Source of the DNA: Mycobacterium sp. E787
GTDB taxonomy: Bacteria > Actinomycetota > Actinomycetes > Mycobacteriales > Mycobacteriaceae
Direction: 5' to 3'
NCBI RefSeq assembly: GCF_001668725.1
Contig: NZ_LZKL01000033.1
Span: 186,001 to 250,000 of the forward strand
Length of the DNA: 64,000 nucleotides
Below, piece after piece: positions 51,090-60,824 of this stretch. Each line of letters begins with the position of its first letter. The first letter of the stretch is position 1. The notes under the pieces are model-generated. The model worked only from the letters and a program-made list of their open reading frames with translations, did no database searches and had not been told where the DNA came from. The position numbers were made by a program, and so were the translations under genes.

Positions 51090-52790
51090 TCACGACGGTT
51101 CCGAATTCAGCTGGCGCAGGGCCTCGATGCGGGCCTGGATCTGCTCGCGGGTCGCCGCGGCGATCGGCGGGCCCCCGCAGCGGCGGCGCAGTTCGCTGTG
51201 AATCCATCCGTGTGGTTTGCCGGTGCGGTGGTGGGTGGCCGAGACCAGCGTGTTGAGCTCGCGGCGCAGGTCGCGAAGCTGGCCGTGCATGGAGAACGCC
51301 GTCGCCGGGGCTCCGGGGGCGCCGGCCGCCCGCCTCTTGAGCTGCTCGTCCTGGCGCTGGTGCAGCAGGGCGCGCATCTGCTCGGCGTCGAGCAGCCCCG
51401 GGATGCCGAGGTAATCGGCCTCCTCGTCACTGCCGGCAGGCGTCGCGGTGCCGAACGACGACCCGTCGAAGATCACCTGGTCCAGCTCCGCGTCGGCGCC
51501 CAGCGAGGTGAAACCCGGTTCGGCGTCGGTCTTTTCGGTCCGCGTCCGGGTGGCCGGGTCGCCGTCGAGGGGATCGTCGGACTCGCGGTGCGGTTGGCCG
51601 AGCACGTGGTTGCGCTGAGCCTCCAGCTCGCTGGCGAGCTGCAGCAGGCCGGGCACCGACGGCACGAAGATGCTCGCGGTCTCGCCCGCCCGACGCGAGC
51701 GCACGAACCGGCCGATGGCCTGCGCGAAGAACAGCGGCGTCGAGGCGCTGGTGGCGTAGATCCCGACCGACAGCCGCGGCACGTCGACGCCCTCGGACAC
51801 CATGCGCACCGCGACCAGCCACCGGCTGGTACTCGCTGCGAATTCGGTGATCCGGTCCGACGACCCCGGGTCGTCGGACAGCACGACCGCGGGCGCCTCC
51901 CCGGTGATCCTGGTCAGCAGTGCGGCGTACGCGCGCGCCGCGGTCCGGTCGGAGGCGATGATCATGCCGCCCGCGTCGGGCACGTGCGCCCGCTTCTGGC
52001 GCAGCCGCTCGTCGGCGGCCGCGATCACCGCGGGCATCCATTCGCCGGCCGGGTCGAGCGCGGTGCGCCACGCCCGCGCGGTCTGCTCGGCCGACAGCGG
52101 CTCACCCAGCCGCGCGGCATGCTCCTCCCCGGCGCTGTCGCGCCAGCGGGCCTGTCCCGAGTAGGCGAGGAACACCACCGGCCGGACCACGCCGTCGGCC
52201 AGGGCCTCGGCGTAGCCGTAGGTGTGGTCGGCCTGCGAGCGTGCCACGCCGTCGGCGCCGGACTCGTACGTGACGAACGGGATGGGGCTGTCGTCGCTGC
52301 GAAACGGCGTGCCCGTCAGGGCGAGTCGTCGGGTGGCGTCACCGAACGCCTCGCGGATGGCCTCGCCCCAGGTTTTGGCGTCACCGCCGTGATGGATCTC
52401 GTCGAAGACGACGAGTGTCTTGCGCTGCTCGGTGCGCACCCGGTGCAGCGTCGGGTGCGCCGCGACCTGGGCGTAGGTCACCATCACGCCGTGAAACTCC
52501 GGTGAGGTCTGCGGGTTGGTGTTGGAGAACCTCGGATCCAGCGCGAGGCCGTGCCGCTGCGCGGCCAGCGCCCACTGCACCTTGAGGTGCTCGGTGGGCA
52601 CCACGACCGTGATCTGCTCGACGGCGCGCTGGCCGAGCAGTTCGGCCGCCACCCGCAGCGCAAACGTCGTCTTGCCGGAACCGGGGGTGGCGACGGCGAG
52701 GAAGTCGCGCGGCTGGGCGGCGAGATATTTGACCAGCGCGCGGCGCTGCCAGCCCCGCAACGCCAGGACCGTGTCGCTGCCCGACTGCAT
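51090..52790 (-). CDS. DEAD/H-box superfamily 2 helicase (Rv2917-like)
   Basis: A 566-residue SF2 helicase/ATPase. Walker A ATPGSGKTT (34-42), DEIHHGG as the DExH box, TGTPFRSDD motif III, SEGVDVPRLSVGIYAT motif V, and QAIGRFVRSRR motif VI. The C-terminal extension contains a basic helical stretch (HGWIHSELRRRCGG) of unknown role. I start at ATG 52790; an upstream in-frame TTG at 52808 adds six residues. DNA or RNA substrate unknown. Mtb Rv2917. Confidence 0.88.
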   Translation of the reverse strand: MQSGSDTVLALRGWQRRALVKYLAAQPRDFLAVATPGSGKTTFALRVAAELLGQRAVEQITVVVPTEHLKVQWALAAQRHGLALDPRFSNTNPQTSPEFHGVMVTYAQVAAHPTLHRVRTEQRKTLVVFDEIHHGGDAKTWGEAIREAFGDATRRLALTGTPFRSDDSPIPFVTYESGADGVARSQADHTYGYAEALADGVVRPVVFLAYSGQARWRDSAGEEHAARLGEPLSAEQTARAWRTALDPAGEWMPAVIAAADERLRQKRAHVPDAGGMIIASDRTAARAYAALLTRITGEAPAVVLSDDPGSSDRITEFAASTSRWLVAVRMVSEGVDVPRLSVGIYATSASTPLFFAQAIGRFVRSRRAGETASIFVPSVPGLLQLASELEAQRNHVLGQPHRESDDPLDGDPATRTRTEKTDAEPGFTSLGADAELDQVIFDGSSFGTATPAGSDEEADYLGIPGLLDAEQMRALLHQRQDEQLKRRAAGAPGAPATAFSMHGQLRDLRRELNTLVSATHHRTGKPHGWIHSELRRRCGGPPIAAATREQIQARIEALRQLNSEPS

Positions 52791-52908
52791 TGAAAAGGTT
52801 CCCCCCAAAGTTGCGTCCTCGACGCGTCAGGTGCGGCTCGGCGACGGGTGTGAAATGTAGCATGCCAACGCTTTTCGGCGCAGCAGCGACGCACTGGGTC
52901 GATTCATG

Positions 52909-52953
52909 GTGGCGACCCGCCGCGCCCGGCTACGCCGCGCGTGCGATCCCCAC
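52909..52953 (-). repeat. Hairpin element at the 3' end of the alpha/beta hydrolase gene
   Basis: 45-base form, read on the minus strand directly at the hydrolase stop: outer arms GTGGGGA/TCGCCAC (6 of 7 pair), inner stem CGGC-GTA-GCCG. Same family as 37169-37350, 55436-55597 and 63923-63967. Confidence 0.75.
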
Positions 52954-53750
52954 TAGACGGCGTGGCCCGCCAGGTCCCGGGCTTGTAGCCACCCGTGGAT
53001 TCGGGCGGCGACGTCGGCCCATCCCGGTTCGAGCATCATGTTGTGCCCCATGTCGAAGAACTCCGCCTCGGTGCGGTAGGCGCGCGCGGTGGCCCGCACC
53101 GCCCGCACGCTGACGAAGCCGTCGTGCACGCCGCCGAGGACCAGCATCGGTGTGGTGATCCGCTCGGTGTCGACCCGGCGGAACATCGGATCGGTCATCG
53201 CCGCGCGGATGCTCTCGGGCCCGGCGCGATGCCAGCACGATTGGACGACGTCCTCGGGCGTGTCGGCGCAGAAGAGATACTCGCGGGCCAGCGCCGCCGT
53301 CCGGAGGAACCTGACCAAGGTGGGGTCGTTGAACGAGTGCACGGTCATCCACGGGCGGCGCCGCCAGACCCGCAGCGCCGCCCCGAGCACGCCACTCGGC
53401 GGCAGCGATCCCACCAGTACCGCGGCCGGGGCGTCCCGGTCCTCCAGGTAGCGCTGGATCGTGTAGCCGCCCAGCGAGTGACCGACGAGGACGGGGGAGC
53501 CGCCCAGATCGTCGGCCACCGAACGGACGTCGTCGATGTAGTCGGCGATGGAAACCCGGTGCAGCGGCTCGGCGGTGGGGCTTCCGCCGTGGCCGCGCAG
53601 GCTCATCGCGACCGCGCGGTAGCCGGCGTCGGCGAAGAAGTCCAGGAAACCGTCGTCCCAGCACCACGCGCCGTGCCAGCCGCCGTGCACGAACAGCAAC
53701 GGCACGGGATGCGCGTCGCTGCAGGACCCCTTGTCGATCACCTCGAGCAT
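52953..53750 (-). CDS. Alpha/beta hydrolase
   Basis: A 265-residue alpha/beta hydrolase-1 protein. Oxyanion region FVHGGWHGAWCW, nucleophile elbow VGHSLGG, acid in LVLGGVHDGFV, and terminal His in FDMGHNMMLEPGW. The pattern fits esterases of the salicylate-binding-protein/AB hydrolase_6 type; substrate unknown. ATG 53750 (MLEVIDKG); reading upstream enters ffh antisense. I do not recall an equivalent between the helicase and ffh in Mtb. Divergent from ffh. Confidence 0.85.
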   Translation of the reverse strand: MLEVIDKGSCSDAHPVPLLFVHGGWHGAWCWDDGFLDFFADAGYRAVAMSLRGHGGSPTAEPLHRVSIADYIDDVRSVADDLGGSPVLVGHSLGGYTIQRYLEDRDAPAAVLVGSLPPSGVLGAALRVWRRRPWMTVHSFNDPTLVRFLRTAALAREYLFCADTPEDVVQSCWHRAGPESIRAAMTDPMFRRVDTERITTPMLVLGGVHDGFVSVRAVRATARAYRTEAEFFDMGHNMMLEPGWADVAARIHGWLQARDLAGHAV

Positions 53751-53805
53751 GAGCTGACTTTTTGCCAGCAGGCCCCTCCGCGTCAAGCCCCCTGCCCCGC
53801 GCGGC

Positions 53806-53866
53806 GGCACCTGTCCCCCGCAAGCGGGGGCACCCCCGGCGCCCGGCTTCGCGGCGCTCGCGCCCG
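53806..53866. repeat. Degenerate hairpin-element copy with a strong CCCCCG/CGGGGG stem
   Basis: Contains CGCCCGGCTTCG and GCGCTCGCG words of the 45-base family and a perfect hairpin CCCCCG-CAAG-CGGGGG at 53815-53830. It lies between the divergent hydrolase and ffh starts, so it is not at a gene end like the other copies. Assignment to the family is tentative. Confidence 0.4.
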
Positions 53867-53879
53867 CTAGGCTTGCGAG

Positions 53880-55439
53880 GTGTTTGAATCGCTGTCCGAC
53901 CGGTTGACCGGTGCCCTTGCGGGCCTGCGCGGCAAGGGTCGACTGACCGACGCCGACATCGAGGCGACCACCCGCGAAATCCGGCTGGCGCTGCTCGAAG
54001 CCGACGTTTCCCTGCCCGTGGTGCGGGCGTTCGTCGGCCGGATCAAGGAACGCGCCCGGGGCGCCGAGGTGTCCGGCGCGCTCAACCCGGCGCAACAGGT
54101 CGTCAAGATCGTCAACGAGGAACTCATCGGCATCCTGGGCGGGGAGACCCGCCAGCTGGCGTTCGCCAAGACGCCGCCGACGGTCGTGATGCTGGCCGGC
54201 CTGCAGGGTTCCGGCAAGACGTCGCTGGCCGGCAAGTTGGCGGCGTGGCTGCGCGGCCAGGGTCACACCCCGCTGCTGGTGGCCTGCGACCTGCAGCGGC
54301 CCGCGGCGGTCAACCAGCTCCAGGTCGTCGGCGAGCGCGCCGGCGTGCCCGTGTTCGCCCCGCACCCCGGCGCGTCGCCCGAGTCGGGACCGGGGGACCC
54401 GGTCGCGGTGGCGGCGGCGGGGCTCGCGGAGGCCCGGGCCAAGCACTTCGACGTCGTCATCGTCGACACCGCCGGCCGGCTGGGCATCGACGACGAGCTG
54501 ATGGCGCAGGCCGCGGCCATCCGCGACGCCGTCGACCCCGACGAGGTGCTGTTCGTCCTGGACGCGATGATCGGCCAGGACGCCGTCACCACCGCCGAGG
54601 CGTTCCGCGAGGGTGTCGGGTTCACCGGCGTGGTGCTGACCAAGCTCGACGGCGACGCCCGCGGCGGCGCCGCGCTGTCGGTCCGCGAGGTCACCGGCGT
54701 GCCAATCCTCTTCGCCTCCAGCGGCGAGAAGCTGGAGGACTTCGACGTCTTCCACCCCGACCGGATGGCCAGCCGCATCCTGGGCATGGGCGACGTGCTG
54801 ACCCTGATCGAGCAGGCCGAGCAGGTCTTCGATGCGCAGCGCGCCGAGGAAGCGGCCGCCAAGATCGGCAGCGGCGAGCTGACGCTGGAGGACTTCCTCG
54901 AGCAGATGCTCGCCATTCGCAAGATGGGCCCGATCGGCAACCTGCTGGGCATGCTGCCCGGCGCCGGACAGATGAAGGACGCGCTGGCCGAGGTCGACGA
55001 CAAGCAGCTCGACCGGCTGCAGGCCATCATCCGCGGGATGACGCCCCAGGAGCGGGCCGACCCGAAGATCATCAACGCGTCGCGGCGGCTGCGCATCGCC
55101 AACGGCTCGGGGGTGACGGTGTCGGAGGTCAACCAGCTGGTCGACCGCTTCTTCGAGGCCCGCAAGATGATGTCGTCGATGCTCGGCGGCATGGGCATCC
55201 CCGGCATCGGCCGCAAGTCGGCGACCCGAAAGGCCAAGGGGAAGGCTGGAAAGAAGGGCAAGAAGGGCGGGCGCGGGCCGACTCCGCCGAAGGCCAGGAA
55301 CCCGCTCATGCAGGGCATGCCCGGCATGCCGGCCGGATTCCCCGACCTGTCGCAGATGCCCGAGGGCCTCAACGAGCTGCCGCCCGGGCTGGCCGACTTC
55401 GACCTGTCCAAGCTGAAGTTCCCGGGCAAAAAGTCGTGA
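53880..55439 (+). CDS. ffh: Signal recognition particle protein Ffh
   Basis: SRP54 GTPase binding signal sequences and 4.5S RNA, 519 residues. N domain, G domain with GLQGSGKT (107-114), DTAGRL and TKLDGDARGG, then the methionine-rich M domain (EQMLAIRKMGPIGNLLGMLPG, MMSSMLGGMGIPGIG). A basic Lys/Gly tail follows (KAKGKAGKKGKKGG). GTG 53880. The FtsY receptor is in the same window. Mtb Rv2916c. Confidence 0.97.
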   Translation: MFESLSDRLTGALAGLRGKGRLTDADIEATTREIRLALLEADVSLPVVRAFVGRIKERARGAEVSGALNPAQQVVKIVNEELIGILGGETRQLAFAKTPPTVVMLAGLQGSGKTSLAGKLAAWLRGQGHTPLLVACDLQRPAAVNQLQVVGERAGVPVFAPHPGASPESGPGDPVAVAAAGLAEARAKHFDVVIVDTAGRLGIDDELMAQAAAIRDAVDPDEVLFVLDAMIGQDAVTTAEAFREGVGFTGVVLTKLDGDARGGAALSVREVTGVPILFASSGEKLEDFDVFHPDRMASRILGMGDVLTLIEQAEQVFDAQRAEEAAAKIGSGELTLEDFLEQMLAIRKMGPIGNLLGMLPGAGQMKDALAEVDDKQLDRLQAIIRGMTPQERADPKIINASRRLRIANGSGVTVSEVNQLVDRFFEARKMMSSMLGGMGIPGIGRKSATRKAKGKAGKKGKKGGRGPTPPKARNPLMQGMPGMPAGFPDLSQMPEGLNELPPGLADFDLSKLKFPGKKS

Positions 55440-55597
55440 CGATCGCGAGCGCGGCGGAGCCGGGCGAAGCGGGTCGTCACCGGCGGATCGTGACGATCGC
55501 GAGCGCGGCGGAGCCGGGCGAAGCGGGTCGTCACCGTCAGATCGTGACGATCGCGAGCGCGGCGGAGCCGGGCGAAGCGGGTCGTCACCGGCGGAAG
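55436..55597 (+). repeat. Three tandem hairpin elements (54-bp period) 3' of ffh
   Basis: Units start at 55436, 55490 and 55544. Each has a 45-base hairpin, GTGACGA...TCGTCAC with inner stem CGGC-GGA-GCCG, and a nine-base spacer that differs slightly. The array starts at the ffh stop and ends 10 bases before the amidohydrolase GTG. The period being a multiple of three keeps a frame open through it, which is a coincidence of composition. Confidence 0.9.
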
Positions 55598-55607
55598 TAG
55601 CCGCGCG

Positions 55608-56690
55608 GTGCGGATGCACGTGCGCGGCCGGGGGCTGCCCGACGAGACCGAGCTGCAGCTGTGGATCGTCGACGGCCGCATCAGCACCGAACCGGTGGCC
55701 GGCGCGGACACCGTCTTCGAAGGTGGCTGGATTCTGCCCGGGCTGGTCGACGCGCACTGCCACGTCGGGCTCGGCGACGACGGCGAGATCCCCCTCGATG
55801 AGGCGATCGGCCAGGCCGAGGCCGAACGCGACGTCGGCGCGCTGCTGCTGCGTGATGCCGGCTCGCCAACCGACACCCGCAGCCTCGACGATCGCGAGGA
55901 TCTGCCCCGCATCATCCGCGCCGGAAGGCACCTGGCGCGGCCCAAGCGCTATTCGCGGGGCTTCGCCGACGAACTCGAAGACGAATCCCAGCTGCCCGAG
56001 GCGGTGGCCCGCGAGGCCAAGCGCGGCGACGGCTGGGTCAAGCTGGTCGGCGACTGGATCGACCGCGACATCGGCGACCTGGCCCCGCTATGGTCCGACG
56101 ACGTGCTCAAGGCCGCGATCGCTGCCGCACACGAGCACGGCGCCCGCGTCACCGCGCACGTCTTCAGCGAGGACGCGCTGCCCGGCCTGATCAACGCCGG
56201 CATCGACTGCATCGAACACGGCACCGGGCTCACCGACGACACCATCGCGCTGATGGTCGAGCACGGCACCGCGCTGGTGCCCACCCTGATCAACACCCTG
56301 GAGAACTTCGAAGGCATCGCGGACGCCGCGGGCCGCTACCCGGCCTATGCCGCGCACATGCGCGACCTGCACGCCCGATGCCTGCAGCGGACCGCCGCCG
56401 CGCGCGAGGCGGGCGTTGCCGTGTATGCCGGCAGCGACGCGGGCACCATGATCGCGCACGGGCGGATCGCCGACGAGGTCGAGGCGCTCAAGCGCATCGG
56501 TATGAGCCCGACCGAGGCGTTGGGCGCGGCGTGCTGGGATGCCCGCCGCTGGCTGGGCCGGCCCGGTCTGGAATACGGGGTGTCGGCCGACCTGTTGTGC
56601 TACGCACAGGACCCACGGCAGAGTCCGGGGGTCCTGAACCGGCCGGACCTTGTGATATTGCGCGGCAAGATTTTTCGGCCACACGACTAG
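55608..56690 (+). CDS. Amidohydrolase-superfamily metal-dependent hydrolase
   Basis: A 360-residue amidohydrolase of the imidazolonepropionase/prolidase-like group. Metal motif DAHCH (after GWILPGLV), a carboxylated-Lys candidate in GWVKLVGDWIDRD, then His in ARVTAHVFSE, CIEHGTGL, and the catalytic Asp in YAGSDAG. Cytosolic. Starts at GTG 55608, or ATG 55614 two codons later. Substrate unknown. Mtb Rv2915c. Confidence 0.87.
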   Translation: MRMHVRGRGLPDETELQLWIVDGRISTEPVAGADTVFEGGWILPGLVDAHCHVGLGDDGEIPLDEAIGQAEAERDVGALLLRDAGSPTDTRSLDDREDLPRIIRAGRHLARPKRYSRGFADELEDESQLPEAVAREAKRGDGWVKLVGDWIDRDIGDLAPLWSDDVLKAAIAAAHEHGARVTAHVFSEDALPGLINAGIDCIEHGTGLTDDTIALMVEHGTALVPTLINTLENFEGIADAAGRYPAYAAHMRDLHARCLQRTAAAREAGVAVYAGSDAGTMIAHGRIADEVEALKRIGMSPTEALGAACWDARRWLGRPGLEYGVSADLLCYAQDPRQSPGVLNRPDLVILRGKIFRPHD

Positions 56691-56726
56691 GCGGCGCGGC
56701 GTAGCGATCGCGGATAGGATCCTCGA

Positions 56727-58328
56727 ATGGCGTTGGCCAGCGGCGCGACCTTCGCCGGTTACCTGGTCGCGCGGAGGCTGGGTTCTGGAGCGACCGGCGC
56801 GGTCTACCTTGTCCAGGACCCGCGGGCGTCGCGCTGGCAGGCGTTGAAGGTCCTTGCGCCGGCGCTGTCCGACGACGGCGCATTCCGTCGGCGATTCCTG
56901 GCGGAGGTCCCGGTCGCGACGCGCCTGTACCACCCGAACGTCGTCGAGGCGCGCGACCGCGGCGAGTTCGACGGCCAGCTGTACGTCGCGATGGAGTACG
57001 TCGAGGGCATCAACGCCGCGCGGTTGATCGCCGACCGATTCCCGGCCGTCTCGGCGGCGGGCGAGGTGCTCGCCATGGTGACCGCGCTCGCCGGCGCCCT
57101 CGACTACGCGCACGAGCGCGGGCTGCTGCACCGCGACGTCAAACCCGCCAACGTCCTGCTGACCGGCCTCTGGGAAGGCGAACAGCGGACGCTGCTGACG
57201 GACTTCGGGGTGGTTCGCGACCCGGGCACGGCCGGCTACGCCGCGCCCGAACAGCTGCTGGGCACGGGCGTCGACGGGCGCTCCGACCAGTACGCGTTGG
57301 CCGCCACCGCCTTCCACCTGCTGACCGGCGCGCCGCCGCCACCCGACGCCGCACCCCCGTTGCTCAGCGACCAACGCCCGGAACTGGCGCGCCTCGACGG
57401 CGCGTTCGCCCGTGCGCTCGCCCCCAACGCCGACGACCGGTTCGCGACCTGCCGGGAGTTCGCCGCGGCGGCGAACGAACAGGCGGGCGTCCTCAGCGGT
57501 GACCGCAGTCCCGAGGCCGCCCTGGTGGCCGAGTACCCGGCGTATACCGCACCCGCCGCGGCCGAACGAGCGGCGGCCGGATCGCCGGCCCTTCGCCTGG
57601 ACGACGCGCTCACGCGGACCGCCCCGCACGAGCGGGAGCCCGCGGTGGCCCGGCCGAAGAGGCGCCGGCCCCGCAGGATCGTGGTGGCCGCCGCGGCGGC
57701 GCTGCTCGTCGCGGCGCTGCTCGCCGTCGGCGTCGCCATCGGGCGCAAGACCGACACGAACATCGCCCCTGCGGGTCGCCCGTCAACGAGCGCGCCGCCG
57801 GCGCCACCCGTGGCAGCGATCCCGCTCGACGGCACGTACCGCCTCGAGGTCCAGCGCACCCGGCAGACGTTCAACGACACGCCCGACCCGCAGCCACCCG
57901 ACGTGACCACCTGGTGGGCCTTCCGCTCGTCATGCGCGGCCGGTCCGTGCACGGCCGTCGGCCAGCCGCTGGACGACGATAACCACACCCAGCCGAAGCC
58001 GACCGTCCGCAGGCCGGTCGTGCTCGACTTCCGCGACGGTCGTTGGCTGTCGCGGCCGGAGGAGGCGACCGTCGCCTGCATCGGCCGGAACGGGGCCGAC
58101 GGGATGCAAGCGACCACGCAGGTGCTGTCGCTGCGACCGCGGCCGCAAGGCGAGTTCGCCGGCGACATGACCGTCACCGTGCAGAGCGACGAATGCGGCC
58201 AGCTCGGGGCCGTGCTGCGGGCGCCCGCGGTGGCCACCCGCAGCGGCGACCTGCCGTCGGGCGTCACGGTCCCGGACCCGGCGGGGGCCCTTGACCCCCA
58301 CGCCTCGCCCCCCGGCCCCCCTCGCTGA
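56727..58328 (+). CDS. pknI: Transmembrane Ser/Thr protein kinase PknI
   Basis: Receptor-like kinase, 533 residues. Kinase domain: Lys41 in QALKVL, HRD at 135-137 in HRDVKPANVLL, DFG 159-161, APE 173-175. The DFG-APE stretch is only 17 residues, without the usual Thr cluster for activation-loop phosphorylation. A basic juxtamembrane stretch (311-317) and one membrane span (about 318-338) lead to an extracytoplasmic sensor domain with Cys pairs (RSSCAAGPCTAV, VACIGR, SDECGQ). Mtb PknI (Rv2914c) is linked to growth control in host cells. Confidence 0.92.
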   Translation: MALASGATFAGYLVARRLGSGATGAVYLVQDPRASRWQALKVLAPALSDDGAFRRRFLAEVPVATRLYHPNVVEARDRGEFDGQLYVAMEYVEGINAARLIADRFPAVSAAGEVLAMVTALAGALDYAHERGLLHRDVKPANVLLTGLWEGEQRTLLTDFGVVRDPGTAGYAAPEQLLGTGVDGRSDQYALAATAFHLLTGAPPPPDAAPPLLSDQRPELARLDGAFARALAPNADDRFATCREFAAAANEQAGVLSGDRSPEAALVAEYPAYTAPAAAERAAAGSPALRLDDALTRTAPHEREPAVARPKRRRPRRIVVAAAAALLVAALLAVGVAIGRKTDTNIAPAGRPSTSAPPAPPVAAIPLDGTYRLEVQRTRQTFNDTPDPQPPDVTTWWAFRSSCAAGPCTAVGQPLDDDNHTQPKPTVRRPVVLDFRDGRWLSRPEEATVACIGRNGADGMQATTQVLSLRPRPQGEFAGDMTVTVQSDECGQLGAVLRAPAVATRSGDLPSGVTVPDPAGALDPHASPPGPPR

Positions 58329-58438
58329 GCCCGCCTGACCAGCGCTTTCGGCGCGGCGCGCCGGCCTTCGCGGAAAGATTGCGAGTACTTGCTATCTATG
58401 TTACGGTTCGTGCCAACTCGACGACCTTGGAGGAAACC

Positions 58439-60220
58439 GTGACCTACGACGTGATCGTTCGCGACGGGCTGTGGTTCGACGGCACCGGCGGCGCGCCGCA
58501 GACTCGCACGCTCGGCATCCGCGACGGCGTGGTGGCCACGGTCTCGGCCGCGCCGCTGGACGAGACCGGTTGCCCCGAGGTGATCGACGCGGCCGGCAAG
58601 TGGGTGATGCCCGGCTTCATCGACGTGCACACCCACTACGACGCCGAGGTGCTGCTGGACCCGGGGCTGCGGGAGTCGGTGCGCCACGGCGTCACCACCG
58701 TGCTGCTGGGGAACTGCTCGCTGTCGACGGTCTACGCCGATTCCGAGGACGCGGCCGACCTGTTCAGCCGCGTCGAGGCGGTGCCGCGCGAATTCGTTTA
58801 CGGCGCTTTGGATTCCAACAAGACCTGGTCGACCGCCGCGGAGTACGTCAAGGCGATCGACACCCTGCCGCTCGGGCCGAATGTCGGCTCCCTGCTTGGT
58901 CATTCGGATTTGCGGACCGCGGTGCTCGGCCTCGATCGCGCCACCGACGACACCGTCCGGCCCACCGATGCCGAGCTGGAGCGGATGGCGGCGCTGCTCG
59001 ACGAGGCGCTGGACGCCGGGATGCTCGGCATGTCCGGCATGGACGCGGCCATCGACAAGCTCGACGGCGATCGCTTCCGGTCGCGCGCGCTGCCGTCGAC
59101 CTTCGCCACCTGGCGGGAACGGCGCAAGCTCATCAATGTCCTGCGCAAGCGCGGGCGGATGCTGCAGAGCGCCCCGGACGTCGAGAACCCGGCGTCGGCG
59201 CTGATGTTCTTTCTGACCAGCAGCCGGATCTTCGGGCGCGGCAAGGGTGTTCGGATGAGCATGCTGGTGTCGGCCGACGCCAAGTCGATGCCGCTGGCGG
59301 TGCACACGTTCGGGTTCGGCACCAGGATGCTGAACAGGTTCCTCGGCTCGGCCGTGCGGTTCCAGCACCTGCCGGTCCCGTTCGAGCTGTACTCCGACGG
59401 GATCGACCTGCCGGTGTTCGAGGAGTTCGGCGCCGGGACGGCGGCCCTGCACCTGCGCGACCAACTGCAGCGCAACGAGTTGCTCGCCGACAAGGAATAC
59501 CGCCGCAAGTTCCGCCGCGAGTTCGACCGCGTCAAGCTCGGACCGTCGTTGTGGCACCGTGACTTTCACGACGCGGTCATCGTCGAATGCCCGGACGAAT
59601 CGTTGATCGGCAAGAGCCTCGGCGCCATCGCCGACGAGCGCGGGCTGCACCCGCTGGACGCGTTCCTCGACGTGCTCGTCGAAAACGGTGAGCGCAACGT
59701 GCGCTGGACGACCGTGGTGGCCAACCACCGCCCCCGCCAACTCGACAAGCTCGCCAACGAGCCGAGCATCCACATGGGCTTCTCCGACGCCGGCGCGCAC
59801 CTGCGCAACATGGCCTTCTACAACTTCGGTCTGAAGATGCTCAAGCGCACCCGCGACGCCCACCGGGCGGGCGCGCCGTTCATGTCCACCGAGCGGGCGG
59901 TGCACCGGCTGACCGGCGAACTAGCCGAGTGGTTCGGCATCGACGCGGGCACCCTGCGCGAGGGCGACCGGGCCGACTTCGTCGTGATCGACCCGGCCGG
60001 GCTCAACGAGGCGGTGGACGGCTATCACGAGGAAGCGGTGCCGTTCTACGGCGGCCTGCGGCGCATGGTCAACCGCAACGACGACGCCGTCGTCGCGACC
60101 GGTGTCGGCGGGGTCGTCGTCTTCGCGCGGGGCCGATTCCGCGACGGCTACGGCCAGACGGTGAAGTCGGGCCGCTACCTGCGGGCCGGCGAGCGGACCG
60201 CGCTGAGCGTGGGCGCCTGA
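58439..60220 (+). CDS. N-acyl-D-amino-acid deacylase family amidohydrolase
   Basis: D-aminoacylase-like amidohydrolase, 593 residues. The metal motif DVHTHYDAEVLLDP sits after WVMPGFI. The NCSLS segment, HSDLR loop, SDAGAHLRNMAF near residue 455 (catalytic Asp) and the DRADFVVIDP C-terminal strand are all family features. GTG 58439 with TGGAGGAA five bases upstream fixes the start. Physiological substrate unknown. The TetR gene starts one base after its stop, suggesting co-transcription. Mtb Rv2913c. Confidence 0.88.
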   Translation: MTYDVIVRDGLWFDGTGGAPQTRTLGIRDGVVATVSAAPLDETGCPEVIDAAGKWVMPGFIDVHTHYDAEVLLDPGLRESVRHGVTTVLLGNCSLSTVYADSEDAADLFSRVEAVPREFVYGALDSNKTWSTAAEYVKAIDTLPLGPNVGSLLGHSDLRTAVLGLDRATDDTVRPTDAELERMAALLDEALDAGMLGMSGMDAAIDKLDGDRFRSRALPSTFATWRERRKLINVLRKRGRMLQSAPDVENPASALMFFLTSSRIFGRGKGVRMSMLVSADAKSMPLAVHTFGFGTRMLNRFLGSAVRFQHLPVPFELYSDGIDLPVFEEFGAGTAALHLRDQLQRNELLADKEYRRKFRREFDRVKLGPSLWHRDFHDAVIVECPDESLIGKSLGAIADERGLHPLDAFLDVLVENGERNVRWTTVVANHRPRQLDKLANEPSIHMGFSDAGAHLRNMAFYNFGLKMLKRTRDAHRAGAPFMSTERAVHRLTGELAEWFGIDAGTLREGDRADFVVIDPAGLNEAVDGYHEEAVPFYGGLRRMVNRNDDAVVATGVGGVVVFARGRFRDGYGQTVKSGRYLRAGERTALSVGA

Positions 60221-60221
60221 C

Positions 60222-60824
60222 ATGGCCCGGACGCAGCAGCAGCGGCGCGAGGAGACCGTCGGGCGGCTCATCGACGCCTGCATCGCCACCATCATCGAGG
60301 TCGGCTACGCGCGGGCATCGGCCGCCGTGATCACCAAGCGCGCCGGGGTGTCCGTCGGCGCCCTGTTCCGCCACTTCGAAACCATGGGTGACTTCATGGC
60401 GGCCACCGCATCCGAGGTGCTGCGCCGCCAGCTGGAGTCCTTCACCAAGGGCGTCGCCGAAATACCGGCCGACCGGCCGGCCCTCGAGGCCGCGCTGGCG
60501 ATACTGCGCGACATCACCAGCGGCCCCACCAACGCGGTGGTCTACGAGCTCCTGATCGCCGCGCGCACCGACGAAAAGCTCAGGGAGACTCTGCAACACG
60601 AGCTCGGGCAGTACTCCGCCAAGATCGTAGACGCGGCGCGGGCGCTGCCCGGGGCCGAGGCCTTCCCGGAGGAGACGTTCCCGGTCGTCGTGGCGCTGAT
60701 GACAAACGTGTTCGACGGCGCGGCGGTGGTGGAGGGGGTGCTGCCGCAGCCCGCGATCGCCCAGCAGCGGATCCCGGTGCTGACGGCGCTGCTGAACGCG
60801 GCGCTGCCGGAGGCCGGCGCCTAG
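60222..60824 (+). CDS. TetR-family transcriptional regulator
   Basis: 200 residues with an N-terminal helix-turn-helix (AAVITKRAGVSVGALFRHFET, about residues 32-52) and a divergent ligand-binding domain. It follows the deacylase gene by one base, so it probably controls that gene or its own operon. Ligand unknown. Convergent with dacB2, overlapping by four bases. Mtb Rv2912c. Confidence 0.92.
   Translation: MARTQQQRREETVGRLIDACIATIIEVGYARASAAVITKRAGVSVGALFRHFETMGDFMAATASEVLRRQLESFTKGVAEIPADRPALEAALAILRDITSGPTNAVVYELLIAARTDEKLRETLQHELGQYSAKIVDAARALPGAEAFPEETFPVVVALMTNVFDGAAVVEGVLPQPAIAQQRIPVLTALLNAALPEAGA

Noticed and set aside
55436..55597. 54-bp tandem units as a CRISPR array
   Set aside because: Spacers are only nine bases and nearly identical, units are hairpins, and no cas genes are present.
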